Below, in pieces: positions 1 through 7,602 of a DNA stretch of 64,000 bases (the stretch's first letter is position 1; every line of letters starts with the position of its first letter). The translations under genes and the position numbers were made by a program. Under the pieces are notes generated by a model. The model saw only the letters and a program-made list of their open reading frames with translations. It did no database searches and was not told where the DNA came from. The stretch comes from Fructobacillus papyrifericola (GTDB lineage: Bacteria > Bacillota > Bacilli > Lactobacillales > Lactobacillaceae). Location: assembly GCF_018437235.1 (NCBI RefSeq), contig NZ_JAAMFJ010000002.1, forward strand, positions 1 through 64,000. Direction: 5' to 3'.

Positions 1-81
1 TCGCAAGGAACAATAATTAGTATACCGGCTGCTTGGGGGTTGGTCAATGGTTTTTTGGAAGAAGTTGAATCAATTTTCTAA
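1..81 (+). CDS. C-terminal end of an unknown protein (truncated by window edge)
   Basis: The plus strand is open in frame 1 from the first base to a TAA at 79-81 and encodes 26 residues ending in GFLEEVESIF. It is followed about 25 bases later by a hairpin with a T-run, which supports a genuine gene end. The fragment has a hydrophobic stretch (IISIPAAWGLV) and an acidic tail. I do not recognise the family from so few residues. Confidence 0.55.
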   Translation, partial: SQGTIISIPAAWGLVNGFLEEVESIF

Positions 82-104
82 AGCCGAAAGAAGAATAGGG
101 TTTA

Positions 105-126
105 GCGTTTCATAACGCCTTTTTTA
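105..126 (+). terminator. Rho-independent terminator of the truncated first gene
   Basis: A 5-bp stem GCGTT/AACGC with a 4-base loop is followed by a run of six T. It lies 24 bases after the stop codon at 81 and points the same way. The stem is short, so efficiency is uncertain. Confidence 0.55.
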
Positions 127-164
127 TCGATGAATTCGAACGTTTAGAAGCAACTGGCCCTCTT

Positions 165-536
165 CTATTCGTCAAAGGCTGTAAAAGTCGATGGTTGAAT
201 CGTCGTCAGCAGCTGCTGAATCTCATCACCCGTCTTAAAGGAAAGCGTTTTGGGCAAGTCCTTTTCGACTTTTGCAAAGTCGGTGACGTGAAAGGAATAG
301 AGCGGTGCTTGTTCTTCCCCCGGCAACTCAATTGTCGCCAACTCACCCAGACGCCAGGAATCAAAGTCTTTGACGCCCAAAGCTGCAAAGGACTTCAGAA
401 TCATCCCCAAGGAAGTTTCTTCATGGTGTTGATGGACTTTGACAGCCAAGAACTCATCTTTTCCATTCTTGTTTTCAACTAAGAAATAGGGCAAGTCGTG
501 ATCATAAGCAATTACAGTTGCAGCTACGACAGTCAT
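165..536 (-). CDS. Hypothetical protein, 123 aa
   Basis: The ATG at 536 lies 11 bases after the stop of the S1-domain gene, with a GAGGAGAAT-type SD, so the two are probably co-transcribed. The protein is soluble and begins with alternating hydrophobic residues (VVAATVIAYD, then PYFLVEN), which could be the first strands of a small beta-rich fold. A Nudix-like fold is a weak possibility, but no Nudix box is present. No signal peptide or membrane segment is visible. I do not recognise a function. Confidence 0.75.
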   Translation of the reverse strand: MTVVAATVIAYDHDLPYFLVENKNGKDEFLAVKVHQHHEETSLGMILKSFAALGVKDFDSWRLGELATIELPGEEQAPLYSFHVTDFAKVEKDLPKTLSFKTGDEIQQLLTTIQPSTFTAFDE

Positions 537-547
537 CGCATTCTCCT

Positions 548-940
548 CTACTGATTCTCAATTCCTAAACGCTTGGTTGCTTCCTTTAACCAACCCGGCA
601 TCGCCAAGGCGATTGGTTCAAAGCCGAAGTCCAGGTGATAGTTTGTCCAAAAGCGTCGTTTCACGTTCGTGTTTTTGATGATTGGCGTATCAACCAGGGC
701 CATCAGGCTCAATTGACGAACGGAAAGGGAAATCTTTTGACTATACTGGTCGATGTCTAAAATAATCGCTGACACCTGCTGCCCCACTGACAGTTCATCG
801 GAAAGGTTCTTCACAACGCCGGACTTTAACTCCGAAATATGAATCAACCCCTGGGTCGTTTCATCTAACTTCACGAAGGCCCCGTATGGCTGAATGCCCG
901 TTACGGTTCCCGTGACTTTTTGACCGATTTGATAAGTCAT
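548..940 (-). CDS. cvfD: S1 domain RNA-binding post-transcriptional regulator (CvfD/YugI/GSP13 family)
   Basis: The 130-residue protein is almost all one S1 domain at residues 5-75 (IGQKVTGTVTGIQPYGAFV, then GLIHISEL and KISLSVRQL), with a short basic C-terminal tail. This size and architecture match the YugI/GSP13 family, called CvfD in streptococci, where it acts as a ribosome- or RNA-associated post-transcriptional regulator of stress and virulence genes. The SD is GAAGGAG, 7 bases before the ATG. A terminator separates it from the upstream cyclophilin gene, so it may have its own promoter. Family assignment is firm; the physiological role is inferred from homologues. Confidence 0.85.
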   Translation of the reverse strand: MTYQIGQKVTGTVTGIQPYGAFVKLDETTQGLIHISELKSGVVKNLSDELSVGQQVSAIILDIDQYSQKISLSVRQLSLMALVDTPIIKNTNVKRRFWTNYHLDFGFEPIALAMPGWLKEATKRLGIENQ

Positions 941-970
941 TGGCCAACTCCTTCTATTGTAAATGTTAAT

Positions 971-1000
971 AAAAAAGTCCCCGCCAGAGGCTAGAGGACT
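971..1000 (-). terminator. Terminator after the cyclophilin gene
   Basis: On the minus strand AGTCC pairs with GGACT, with an inner GCC/GGC pairing, followed by six T. The stem overlaps the stop codon of the cyclophilin gene and closes the gmk-rpoZ-ppi operon. Confidence 0.65.
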
Positions 1001-1566
1001 ACTTGCTCAATCACAATGTCTTTTACTGGTCGATCGCCACGATCGGCTTTAGCAGCAGCAATCTTATCGACAACATCCATGCCAGCCACAACCTGACCAA
1101 AGACGGTGTGCTTACCATCTAGCCAAGGCGTTCCGCCCTCTTCTTGATAAACATTGGCAATTTCTTCTGCATAGCGGCCCAAGTAAGGCTTCATTTGCTT
1201 TGGAAAGTGCTTGTTTTGAACAATGAAGAACTGCGACCCGTTTGTGTTTGGACCGGCGTTAGCCATTGAAAGGGCGCCGCGAATGTTGAAGAGTTCCTTT
1301 GAAAACTCATCTTCAAAGGGCTTGCCCCAAATACTTTGACCGCCACGACCAGTTCCTTCGGGATCACCCGTCTGAATCATAAAGTCGTTGATGACCCGGT
1401 GGAAAATCACCTTGTCGTAGTCACCCTGCTTGGCGTGGGTCAGGAAATTCTCGACCGCCTTGGGTGCCTGTTCTGGAAAAAGCGCCAGGGCGATATCACC
1501 ATAGTTTGTCTTCAACGTTGCTTTTACATCGTCTGGGCCAAGGGCCAATTGTGGAAAGTCGCTCAT
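991..1566 (-). CDS. Peptidyl-prolyl cis-trans isomerase, cyclophilin type
   Basis: A single-domain cytoplasmic cyclophilin of 191 aa that isomerises X-Pro peptide bonds. The family signatures are clear: VIFHRVINDFMIQTGDP (active-site Arg in FHRV), SMANAGPNTNGSQFFI and a C-terminal GKHTVFGQV. An extended loop between SQFFI and HTVFG (residues about 115-140) is typical of Firmicute PpiB-like forms. I chose the ATG at 1566 because it follows the rpoZ stop by one base and has a GAGGA SD; an in-frame start at 1590 would overlap rpoZ. It is the last gene of gmk-rpoZ-ppi. No signal peptide. Confidence 0.93.
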   Translation of the reverse strand: MSDFPQLALGPDDVKATLKTNYGDIALALFPEQAPKAVENFLTHAKQGDYDKVIFHRVINDFMIQTGDPEGTGRGGQSIWGKPFEDEFSKELFNIRGALSMANAGPNTNGSQFFIVQNKHFPKQMKPYLGRYAEEIANVYQEEGGTPWLDGKHTVFGQVVAGMDVVDKIAAAKADRGDRPVKDIVIEQVVL

Positions 1567-1567
1567 C

Positions 1568-1783
1568 TTAATCCTCAGTGTCTTGCACAACGGGGTTAAT
1601 CACCACGTCGCCAGCTTCGATTTCTTCCAATGCTTGTCCAACCGTCTTCACGGAGTCAAACTTAACCTGTGTTGCTGGCATGCCGGCGTCCAATTCACGG
1701 GCTCGCTTTGATGCAAGGGCAATCAACTTGTAACGTGAATCGACTTTTTCAAGCAACTTATCAACTGATGGGTAAAGTAACAT
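1568..1783 (-). CDS. rpoZ: RNA polymerase omega subunit
   Basis: A 71-residue protein with the start typical of Firmicute omega ([13 protein letters not shown]) and the conserved block [17 protein letters not shown]. Omega aids folding and assembly of beta-prime in RNA polymerase. The ATG at 1783 has an AGAGGAGAG SD, and position directly behind gmk is the usual genomic context. Upstream in-frame starts would run into gmk. The acidic C-terminus (VVQDTED) is short. Confidence 0.95.
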   Translation of the reverse strand: MLLYPSVDKLLEKVDSRYKLIALASKRARELDAGMPATQVKFDSVKTVGQALEEIEAGDVVINPVVQDTED

Positions 1784-1796
1784 GGCTCTCTCCTCT

Positions 1797-2396
1797 TTAT
1801 TCCGTAATTTGGTCAATCACACGGGAAACGCGCAGGCGTTCGGCTGTGATAATGGCCTTGATGCGATCAACGGCTTTTTCAACAACGTCGTTTTCAACGG
1901 CGTAGTTGTAGTTGATCATCTTCTTCAATTCATCTTTGGCAGCGGCAACACGCTTTTCGATTACTTCGGCGGAATCCGTTCCCCGTCCCTCCAAGCGCAT
2001 TCGCAGGTTCTTGATGTCTGGTGGCGTCAAGAAGATGTAGACACCTTCAGGCATCTTGGCCTTGACTTGCAAGGCGCCTTGGACATCGATTTCCAAGAAG
2101 ACATCCTTGCCAGAAGCGAGGGTTTCTTCTATGAAGGAACGTGGCGTACCGTAATAGTTACCAACGTACTCAGCGTATTCCAGCATGTCACCGGCCTGAA
2201 TCTTTTCTTCAAAGTCCTCACGGGAGACAAAGAAGTAATCCTTGCCGTCTTCTTCCCCTGTTCGGGGCTTTCTTGTCGTTGCTGAGATGGAGTAACGGAA
2301 GTCAACGCCATCGTCTTCAAAAATCGCCTTTCGAACCGTTCCCTTACCAACGCCAGATGGCCCTGATAACACGATTAACAAACCCCGTTCAGTCAT
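1797..2396 (-). CDS. gmk: Guanylate kinase
   Basis: ATP-dependent phosphorylation of GMP to GDP in the cytoplasm. The protein (199 aa) has the P-loop [10 protein letters not shown] near residue 12, the GMP-binding segment [14 protein letters not shown], and the [11 protein letters not shown] and LEIDVQGA motifs of the family. The start at 2396 ([12 protein letters not shown]) has a GAGG SD; the longer in-frame extension to 2462 would contain the promoter (TTGAAT at 2457-2462, 17-base spacer, extended -10 TAAGAT at 2434-2439) and is not used. It heads the gmk-rpoZ-ppi operon. Confidence 0.96.
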   Translation of the reverse strand: MTERGLLIVLSGPSGVGKGTVRKAIFEDDGVDFRYSISATTRKPRTGEEDGKDYFFVSREDFEEKIQAGDMLEYAEYVGNYYGTPRSFIEETLASGKDVFLEIDVQGALQVKAKMPEGVYIFLTPPDIKNLRMRLEGRGTDSAEVIEKRVAAAKDELKKMINYNYAVENDVVEKAVDRIKAIITAERLRVSRVIDQITE

Positions 2397-2433
2397 GTTC
2401 GTCCTCTTATCATCTCTAGTATCTAATAAAGGT

Positions 2434-2462
2434 ATCTTACCAGGAAATGGACTAAAATTCAA
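2434..2462 (-). promoter_or_regulatory. Promoter of gmk-rpoZ-ppi
   Basis: On the minus strand, -35 TTGAAT, 17-base spacer and extended -10 TGG-TAAGAT end 38 bases before the gmk ATG. Confidence 0.5.
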
Positions 2463-2630
2463 TTCTGACTATTGCCTAGCCCTTCTTAGGCCCGCCTTCC
2501 TGCTCGTGATTTTTAAAAGGCGAACAAAAAGCGAAAAGAGAATGGCTGTTCCCTTCTTTACGGATGTGGATAAAACGCTGTTATAAAGGTATTTATCAAC
2601 TCTTTAGACAAATTTAAGAAAGAAAAAGGT

Positions 2631-2659
2631 TTGCTTTTTCGAACAGTTGTTCGTATACT
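2631..2659 (+). promoter_or_regulatory. LexA-controlled promoter with SOS box in the spacer
   Basis: -35 TTGCTT (2631-2636) and -10 TATACT (2654-2659) are 17 bases apart. The spacer contains CGAACAGTTGTTCG (2640-2653), a full match to the Gram-positive LexA/DinR operator CGAAC-N4-GTTCG. A repressor there would block RNA polymerase directly. It drives the small gene at 2687. Confidence 0.85.
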
Positions 2660-2686
2660 AAAGTCAACAGATAAAGAGGAGGCGGC

Positions 2687-3010
2687 ATGATGCAAGTTAA
2701 GCTTTCAGCCCAACCACAAGTCAATTTCTTTCAACAGCTCAAGGAGAGCTGGACAAAGGTCAAGGAGCACTTCGAAGTGGTCCCATTAAAAGAACAACAA
2801 AACAGCACCGTGTTGATCACGCGCTTAGAAGAGGCCATCAACAACGGCCAACCAGTCGCCGTCCAGATGAACTACGGCTTTGATCAAGAACGCATCCAGG
2901 ACTTTTTCGGTGTGCTCTTCCAAGACAAGGCCGGTGCCCTACTCATTGACGATCAAATGAGCAACCGCTGCCACCAGCTGACACCCGCCCTTCTTCGTCA
3001 CATCGGCTAA
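2687..3010 (+). CDS. Small SOS-regulated protein, YolD-like
   Basis: A 107-residue cytoplasmic protein with an excellent SD (AGAGGAGG) and a promoter containing a perfect SOS box, so DNA damage should induce it. The C-terminal half (PVAVQMNYGF, then DKAGALLIDD and ending LLRHIG) has the strand pattern of the YolD-like family, small proteins often encoded beside Y-family polymerases in the Firmicute SOS regulon. Here no polymerase gene is adjacent; the gene stands alone between the gmk operon and a convergent gene. The YolD assignment rests on pattern and regulation, so it is tentative. Confidence 0.7.
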   Translation: MMQVKLSAQPQVNFFQQLKESWTKVKEHFEVVPLKEQQNSTVLITRLEEAINNGQPVAVQMNYGFDQERIQDFFGVLFQDKAGALLIDDQMSNRCHQLTPALLRHIG

Positions 3011-3019
3011 ACAAATACA

Positions 3020-3060
3020 AAAAGACCCTCGGTCCTTTCCTCTTGGACCAAGGGTCTTTT
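3020..3060. terminator. Bidirectional terminator
   Basis: A 15-bp, nearly perfect stem (AAAAGACCCT...AGGGTCTTTT, with GGTCC/GGACC inside) carries T-runs on both strands and separates two convergent genes. Confidence 0.9.
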
Positions 3061-3063
3061 TGT

Positions 3064-4167
3064 TTACTTCTTTTCAGCTTCACGCTTTGGTTCTTCTAAC
3101 AAGGCTTCCAAACGATCATCTTTTAACTGGGCCAGTAACTTATTGACTGCCCGAATGTCAACGTAGTGGTCGAGTCCCGAAGCTTCCAATTCAGCAATCC
3201 GAACCGTATCAATTGCCTTCTTTTGGTCCAAGAACTTCACGTAGCGCGCAATTTCACCACCCAATCCATCCAAGGAGTCCCATTCCGGTTGCCAGTAATC
3301 CATGAGGTCTTCTTTGGCAAAAGTCGTCAACAGGTCATTGGTCCATTCCCGGTGCGTGACCTGGTACTTCTGAGCCAAGCCCTTGTGGAAGGCCAAAAGC
3401 AGCTGCACTTCCTGTTCGGAAACAAGGTCCTTGATGGCAGTCTTTTGGAAGGTGTCCACCATCCGCTTTCCAAAGGCCAGCTCGTCTGCCACTGCTTGGG
3501 CAGACAACTTTTCCTTCTTGGGCTCGACGACTTTGCCGGAAAGCTTTGGTTCCGTTACAGCTAAGCCCTTGTAAACCTCTTCAATTGCCTTCAAATCAAA
3601 GTCGTCATCCTGCTCGTTTTGGTTCAAGAACTTAAACTGCAAGTCATCGATGGCATTCCCCGCCGCCATGACTTTGGCAACGTCTTGCCCCTGGAAGCGG
3701 AAGTAGTTGACCGCAAGCACCGTTCGGATAATCATCCGCCAGAAGTTTGGATCAAAGGAAGTCGTTTGAACGGAGAAGCGATCCGAAACGGAGGCTTCCT
3801 TGGCCAAGAAGGCCTGAATGTCATACAAAACGGGCATGAGCAAGATGAAGTAGCGCCAGTCACGATCAGCTGACTGCACCAAGGTGGCCTGCATCACTTC
3901 GTTGAGCTTCACAATGACCGGCTTGTCCGATGTAAAGTCCGAAAAGTTCTGCTGGACCATCGTGGCAATCAAGTCATCCAAGAAGAAGGAAGCGACTTCA
4001 AAGGTTTCCTTCTGGTAACTGTGCTGCTTGGTCAAGAAGAAACGGGCCCGCAGGAAGCCGGCAAAGTCGTTGTAATCAAATGGGGATAACTTGGTCTTTT
4101 CCTGGAACTTTTGCAAGCTCTTTTGCTTCTTAAACTTTTTAATCTGAGCTGACTTTCCTTGTTTCAT
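3064..4167 (-). CDS. Hypothetical protein, 367 aa, last gene behind mutS2
   Basis: A soluble, highly charged protein with no signal peptide or membrane helix. It begins with a strongly basic stretch (KKFKKQKSLQKF) and ends with a charged tail (EEPKREAEKK). The central region is helix-rich with aromatic clusters (FLRARFFLT, RDWRYFILLMPVL). I see no catalytic motif. It follows a 116-aa unknown gene by 9 bases, and both lie downstream of mutS2, so it is probably part of the cvpA-mutS2 transcript. Function unknown. Confidence 0.85.
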   Translation of the reverse strand: MKQGKSAQIKKFKKQKSLQKFQEKTKLSPFDYNDFAGFLRARFFLTKQHSYQKETFEVASFFLDDLIATMVQQNFSDFTSDKPVIVKLNEVMQATLVQSADRDWRYFILLMPVLYDIQAFLAKEASVSDRFSVQTTSFDPNFWRMIIRTVLAVNYFRFQGQDVAKVMAAGNAIDDLQFKFLNQNEQDDDFDLKAIEEVYKGLAVTEPKLSGKVVEPKKEKLSAQAVADELAFGKRMVDTFQKTAIKDLVSEQEVQLLLAFHKGLAQKYQVTHREWTNDLLTTFAKEDLMDYWQPEWDSLDGLGGEIARYVKFLDQKKAIDTVRIAELEASGLDHYVDIRAVNKLLAQLKDDRLEALLEEPKREAEKK

Positions 4168-4176
4168 GAAAACTCC

Positions 4177-4527
4177 TTAAATACTGAGGTCAAGCAGGTA
4201 CTTGCCGTGACCGAATTCCTTCATCTTGAATTGAAAAATTTGGTCTTTGCGCGTCAAGTCCGGCGTCTTGACCGTTGCCTGGCGGTCGCCCTCCAATTCA
4301 GCAATTTCAATTGCCTGGTTAATGGCGGAGAGAACGGGCGCAAAGGCCTTTGGTTCCGCTGAACCATAAAAGAGGTCGGCGTTGCCGTAAGTGTTTGAAC
4401 GGCGCTGCAAGGATACCAATACCTTGAAACGGTTCACTTCAAAGACCAAGTGGTTGTAGTTAAAGTCACGGGCGTAGCCAAACAATGCGGACAAGTATTG
4501 ACCCGCTGGGTATTTCTTTTCTGCCAT
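4177..4527 (-). CDS. Hypothetical protein, 116 aa
   Basis: Start chosen at 4527 (MAEKKYPAGQY), which has an AAAGGAG SD; an upstream ATG at 4545 lacks one. The protein is small, mixed alpha/beta by eye, with several aromatic residues (LFGYARDFNYNHLVFEVNRF), and no transmembrane segment. It sits 60 bases after mutS2 and 9 bases before the 367-aa unknown gene. The pair looks like a lineage-specific two-gene unit. Function unknown. Confidence 0.75.
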   Translation of the reverse strand: MAEKKYPAGQYLSALFGYARDFNYNHLVFEVNRFKVLVSLQRRSNTYGNADLFYGSAEPKAFAPVLSAINQAIEIAELEGDRQATVKTPDLTRKDQIFQFKMKEFGHGKYLLDLSI

Positions 4528-4586
4528 ACGGCTCCTTTTGGGCAAAGCCCAGTCATTTCGAATTGAACAAACAATTCGTTAAAAAT

Positions 4587-6983
4587 TTATTTTAGCGTCA
4601 CGATGGTTGCCCCATCGCCTCCGGCGTTGGCCGAAGCAAAGTGGAATTCCTTGACCCGTCGATCGGAACGCAAGAACTGCGTCACGCCCTGACGAAGAGC
4701 ACCAGATCCCTTTCCGTGAATGATTTCAACGGAGGAAAGGTTGGCTAGGACAACGGAGTCTAAGTATCGGTCCAAGTCGGTTAAGGCTGCTTCATAACGC
4801 ACGCCACGCAGGTCTAGCTTGGCTTGAACGCGGCCGGTGTTACCAGAACGGGCGGCCGTTTTGGCGACTTTTTGCCGCTTCTTCTTTTCCTGCTGGGCCT
4901 TGGCCGTTGCCTCGGTCTTGGTCAAGTCGTCTTCATCGACCAGCATCTTCAAGATACCCATCTGGACTTCCCACTGGCCGTTCTTGTGCTTTTTAACCAA
5001 AGTCCCCTGCTGGTTATAGGAAGAAACCAGGACTTCGTCGCCGGCGTGGAGTTCCTTAACCCGCTTGGCCTTCTGCAAGACCTTGTTCTTCTCCAGCTTA
5101 TCGGACTGCTGCAAGGCGGCAATCGCCTGCTTTTGCTTTTGCAAATCCTGCTCGGAGAGCTTTTGGGCAGAACTGCCCCCGTTCAGACGTTCCGAACGAA
5201 TTTCCTTAATCAGCTTTTCGGCTTCGTTGCGGGTTTTTGAAACCAGTTCGTTTGCCTTTCGCTTGGCGTCCAGCATGACTTTGGCCTGGTCCTTTTCGAG
5301 CTTCAGCTGCTCTTCATCCAGCTTTTCTTTTGCGACCTTGGCCGCCTCTTGGTCAGCGTTCAACTGCGCCCGTTCTGCCTTAACGGCCTGGCGCTGTTCA
5401 ACCAGGTCCTTAATCATGTCGTTTAATTGCTGGTCTTCCGGGTTCACCATGGTCTTGGCATCTGCCAAAACTGCTTGGTCAAAGCCCAAACGAGCGGCAA
5501 TGGCCAAGGCGTTGGACTGCCCCGGCACACCAATCAAGAGCTGGTAAGTTGGCTTAAGTGTCTCCACATCAAAGACCATGGAAGCGTTTTCCGTTCCTGG
5601 CCGTTCGTTACCGTAAAGCTTTAGTTCGGGATAGTGGGTCGTGGCAATGGTCCGCGCCCCTAAGGCCTTGGTCTTATCCAAAATGGCCATGGCCAAGGCG
5701 GCACCTTCGGACGGATCCGTTCCCGCACCCAATTCATCGAAAATCACTAGGCTGTTTTCATTGGTCTTTTCCAAAATGCCCTTGATGTTTTCCATGTGCG
5801 ATGAAAAAGTCGAGAGGTTCTGCTCAATCGACTGCTCGTCGCCAATGTCTGCAAAGATATCGTCAAAGACCGTCACCGTTGACGGACGGCCAACCGTAAT
5901 GAAGAGTCCGGACTGTGCTAAGAGTTGCAAAAGGCCCAGAGTCTTGATGGTAATCGTCTTACCACCGGTGTTTGGCCCGGTGATAATCAACGTTTCAAAA
6001 TCCTCACCCAAAGAAATATCGTTTTTAACGGACTTGGCTTCTCCAATCAGTGGATGCCAGGCTTGGTGCAAGGCGACCGCCTTCTCCTTCGATAACTCCG
6101 GCGCCATGGCATTTTGGGCCTTGGCCAAGCGGGCCTTAGCATTGATAAAGTCCAGCTGTCCCAGAACCGCTGCGTTTTGACGCAAGTCTTCTTCATGTTC
6201 AGCCAAAAGAACCGACAGTTCTGAAAGTACCCGGTCTTCTTCGGCTAAGGCCAAAACACGGACTTCAGACAAGTCATTGGCCAACTCGACGACGGCCTGT
6301 GGCTCGATGTAGTAGGTCTGGCCCGACTGACTTTGGTCGTGAACAATTCCTGGCACCTGGTGACGGTACTCGACTTTGACAGGGAGCACATAACGGTCGG
6401 CCCGCTTGGTCACGATGGTCTCAGACAGGTAGCGGGCGGACTTGCCCCGGGTGTAGTTGGCAAGGCGCTCCCGAATGGCCGCTTCCTTACCGGCCATTTG
6501 CCGGCGGAAGGAAGCCAAGGCAGAGGAAGCCGAATCAAGGACCCGACCTTGATCATCAACGGTTTCCTGCACCTTTTTGGTCAGTTCAAGCAGAAGAATC
6601 AGTTGCTCGACTTTTGCCTGTAAGCGGGGCAGCGAACCCTTTAAATCGTCTTCTTGAATGCGCTCAAAGAAGTGGGCAATGGCTGCCGTTGCTTGTAAGA
6701 CTTTGGCAAGGGCAACGATTTCACTGCCGTTTAGAGAAGCTTCGATTTGCAAACGGCGGGCCTGCTCTTCGATATCTTCCAAATTGGGCAGGGACAAGCC
6801 GCCGTGCAGCCGCTCCACCATGGCGGCTTCGGCCGTTTCCTGCAACCATTCACTGACTTCATCGAAGGAAGAAGATGGTTGTAAGGCAGCGACTAGTTTC
6901 TCACCCTGGGCCGTTTGAATAAAGGGCAGTAATTCCTGTTTTACCTTTTCATATTCGAGTGTTTGAAGAACTTTTTGATTCAT
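4587..6983 (-). CDS. mutS2: Endonuclease MutS2
   Basis: A 798-aa MutS2: core/clamp region to about residue 310, Walker A GPNTGGKT at 336-343, Walker B with LVIFDELGAGTDPSEGAAL, then a long charged coiled coil (about 515-640), a KOW-like segment and a C-terminal Smr nuclease domain (LDLRGVRYEAAL, EIIHGKGSGALR). MutS2 lacks the mismatch-recognition domain; family members suppress recombination and act on collided ribosomes. Start MNQKVLQTLEYEKV is typical. It follows cvpA by 13 bases. Ending VTLK is normal, so the gene is intact. Confidence 0.96.
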   Translation of the reverse strand: MNQKVLQTLEYEKVKQELLPFIQTAQGEKLVAALQPSSSFDEVSEWLQETAEAAMVERLHGGLSLPNLEDIEEQARRLQIEASLNGSEIVALAKVLQATAAIAHFFERIQEDDLKGSLPRLQAKVEQLILLLELTKKVQETVDDQGRVLDSASSALASFRRQMAGKEAAIRERLANYTRGKSARYLSETIVTKRADRYVLPVKVEYRHQVPGIVHDQSQSGQTYYIEPQAVVELANDLSEVRVLALAEEDRVLSELSVLLAEHEEDLRQNAAVLGQLDFINAKARLAKAQNAMAPELSKEKAVALHQAWHPLIGEAKSVKNDISLGEDFETLIITGPNTGGKTITIKTLGLLQLLAQSGLFITVGRPSTVTVFDDIFADIGDEQSIEQNLSTFSSHMENIKGILEKTNENSLVIFDELGAGTDPSEGAALAMAILDKTKALGARTIATTHYPELKLYGNERPGTENASMVFDVETLKPTYQLLIGVPGQSNALAIAARLGFDQAVLADAKTMVNPEDQQLNDMIKDLVEQRQAVKAERAQLNADQEAAKVAKEKLDEEQLKLEKDQAKVMLDAKRKANELVSKTRNEAEKLIKEIRSERLNGGSSAQKLSEQDLQKQKQAIAALQQSDKLEKNKVLQKAKRVKELHAGDEVLVSSYNQQGTLVKKHKNGQWEVQMGILKMLVDEDDLTKTEATAKAQQEKKKRQKVAKTAARSGNTGRVQAKLDLRGVRYEAALTDLDRYLDSVVLANLSSVEIIHGKGSGALRQGVTQFLRSDRRVKEFHFASANAGGDGATIVTLK

Positions 6984-6996
6984 AATACCTCAAGCT

Positions 6997-7518
6997 TTAG
7001 AGCCACCATTGATAAATTTTGTTAGAAATGATGGGGAATTGATCGATGTAGTGGTTTAAGTACTGGTTTTCAGTAAACTGTCCCTGCAACCAGGCGTTTG
7101 GAATGACTGAAAGGATTTCCAAAGCAAAGAAGGCCAGGACCAAGCCCAGGGCCAGGGATAAGAGGGCACCGAGGAGGCCGTCGACTTTGCCCAGGAAGGG
7201 AATCCGGCGAACAAAGTGAACGGAACGCAGTAAGAAGTGCCCAACAAAAGTCCCGAGCGCCATAATCACGGCAAAGGCGATGCCGGAAGCCAGGAAAGTC
7301 GAACCGGAGTTAGCCCAAGAACTTGGCACCGAAGGTCTGGCAAACTGGCCGGAAATCCAGCCGGAAAAGACGGTCGACAAAGGCTTTGAAAGCACCGTTG
7401 CCACATATAAGACCAAGCCCCAAAGGACGATTTTCGCCAGGCTGGTCACGAGACCGGTCCGATAGCCCGAATGAACCATCAGAACTAAGAATAAAATACC
7501 AATCCACATGAGTACCAT
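6997..7518 (-). CDS. CvpA family membrane protein
   Basis: A four-helix membrane protein of 173 aa (hydrophobic segments near residues 5-22, 28-45, 75-98 and 115-140), with the CvpA-like R-x-P-x-L-G-K-V-D-G-L-L-G-A motif in the third/fourth helix region. Start chosen at 7518 because AGGAGG lies 6 bases before it; a longer frame to 7656 overlaps rnhC on the other strand. CvpA-type proteins are next to mutS2 in many Firmicutes; their role is unclear (colicin V production in E. coli, envelope homeostasis elsewhere). Confidence 0.88.
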   Translation of the reverse strand: MVLMWIGILFLVLMVHSGYRTGLVTSLAKIVLWGLVLYVATVLSKPLSTVFSGWISGQFARPSVPSSWANSGSTFLASGIAFAVIMALGTFVGHFLLRSVHFVRRIPFLGKVDGLLGALLSLALGLVLAFFALEILSVIPNAWLQGQFTENQYLNHYIDQFPIISNKIYQWWL

Positions 7519-7540
7519 GGGCGTCCTCCTGAAAAAGTCG

Positions 7541-7602
7541 GCAAGCGTTTGCTTGCCGTTAATACCCTCAATTATACCATTAAAACTGCTATAATTAAGG
7601 CA
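7541..7602. promoter_or_regulatory. Divergent, overlapping promoters for cvpA-mutS2 and rnhC with a palindrome
   Basis: Plus strand: extended -10 TGC-TATAAT at 7590-7595. Minus strand: extended -10 TGG-TATAAT whose plus-strand image is 7571-7576. The two -10 elements are only 13 bases apart and face away from each other. A palindrome GCAAGC-GTTT-GCTTGC (7541-7556) lies just downstream in the cvpA leader and could be an operator or RNA hairpin. Confidence 0.65.

Noticed and set aside
1797-1905. Plus-strand frames opposite gmk-rpoZ and similar antisense frames across the window
   Set aside because: They lie opposite genes with strong family motifs and have no independent start signals.
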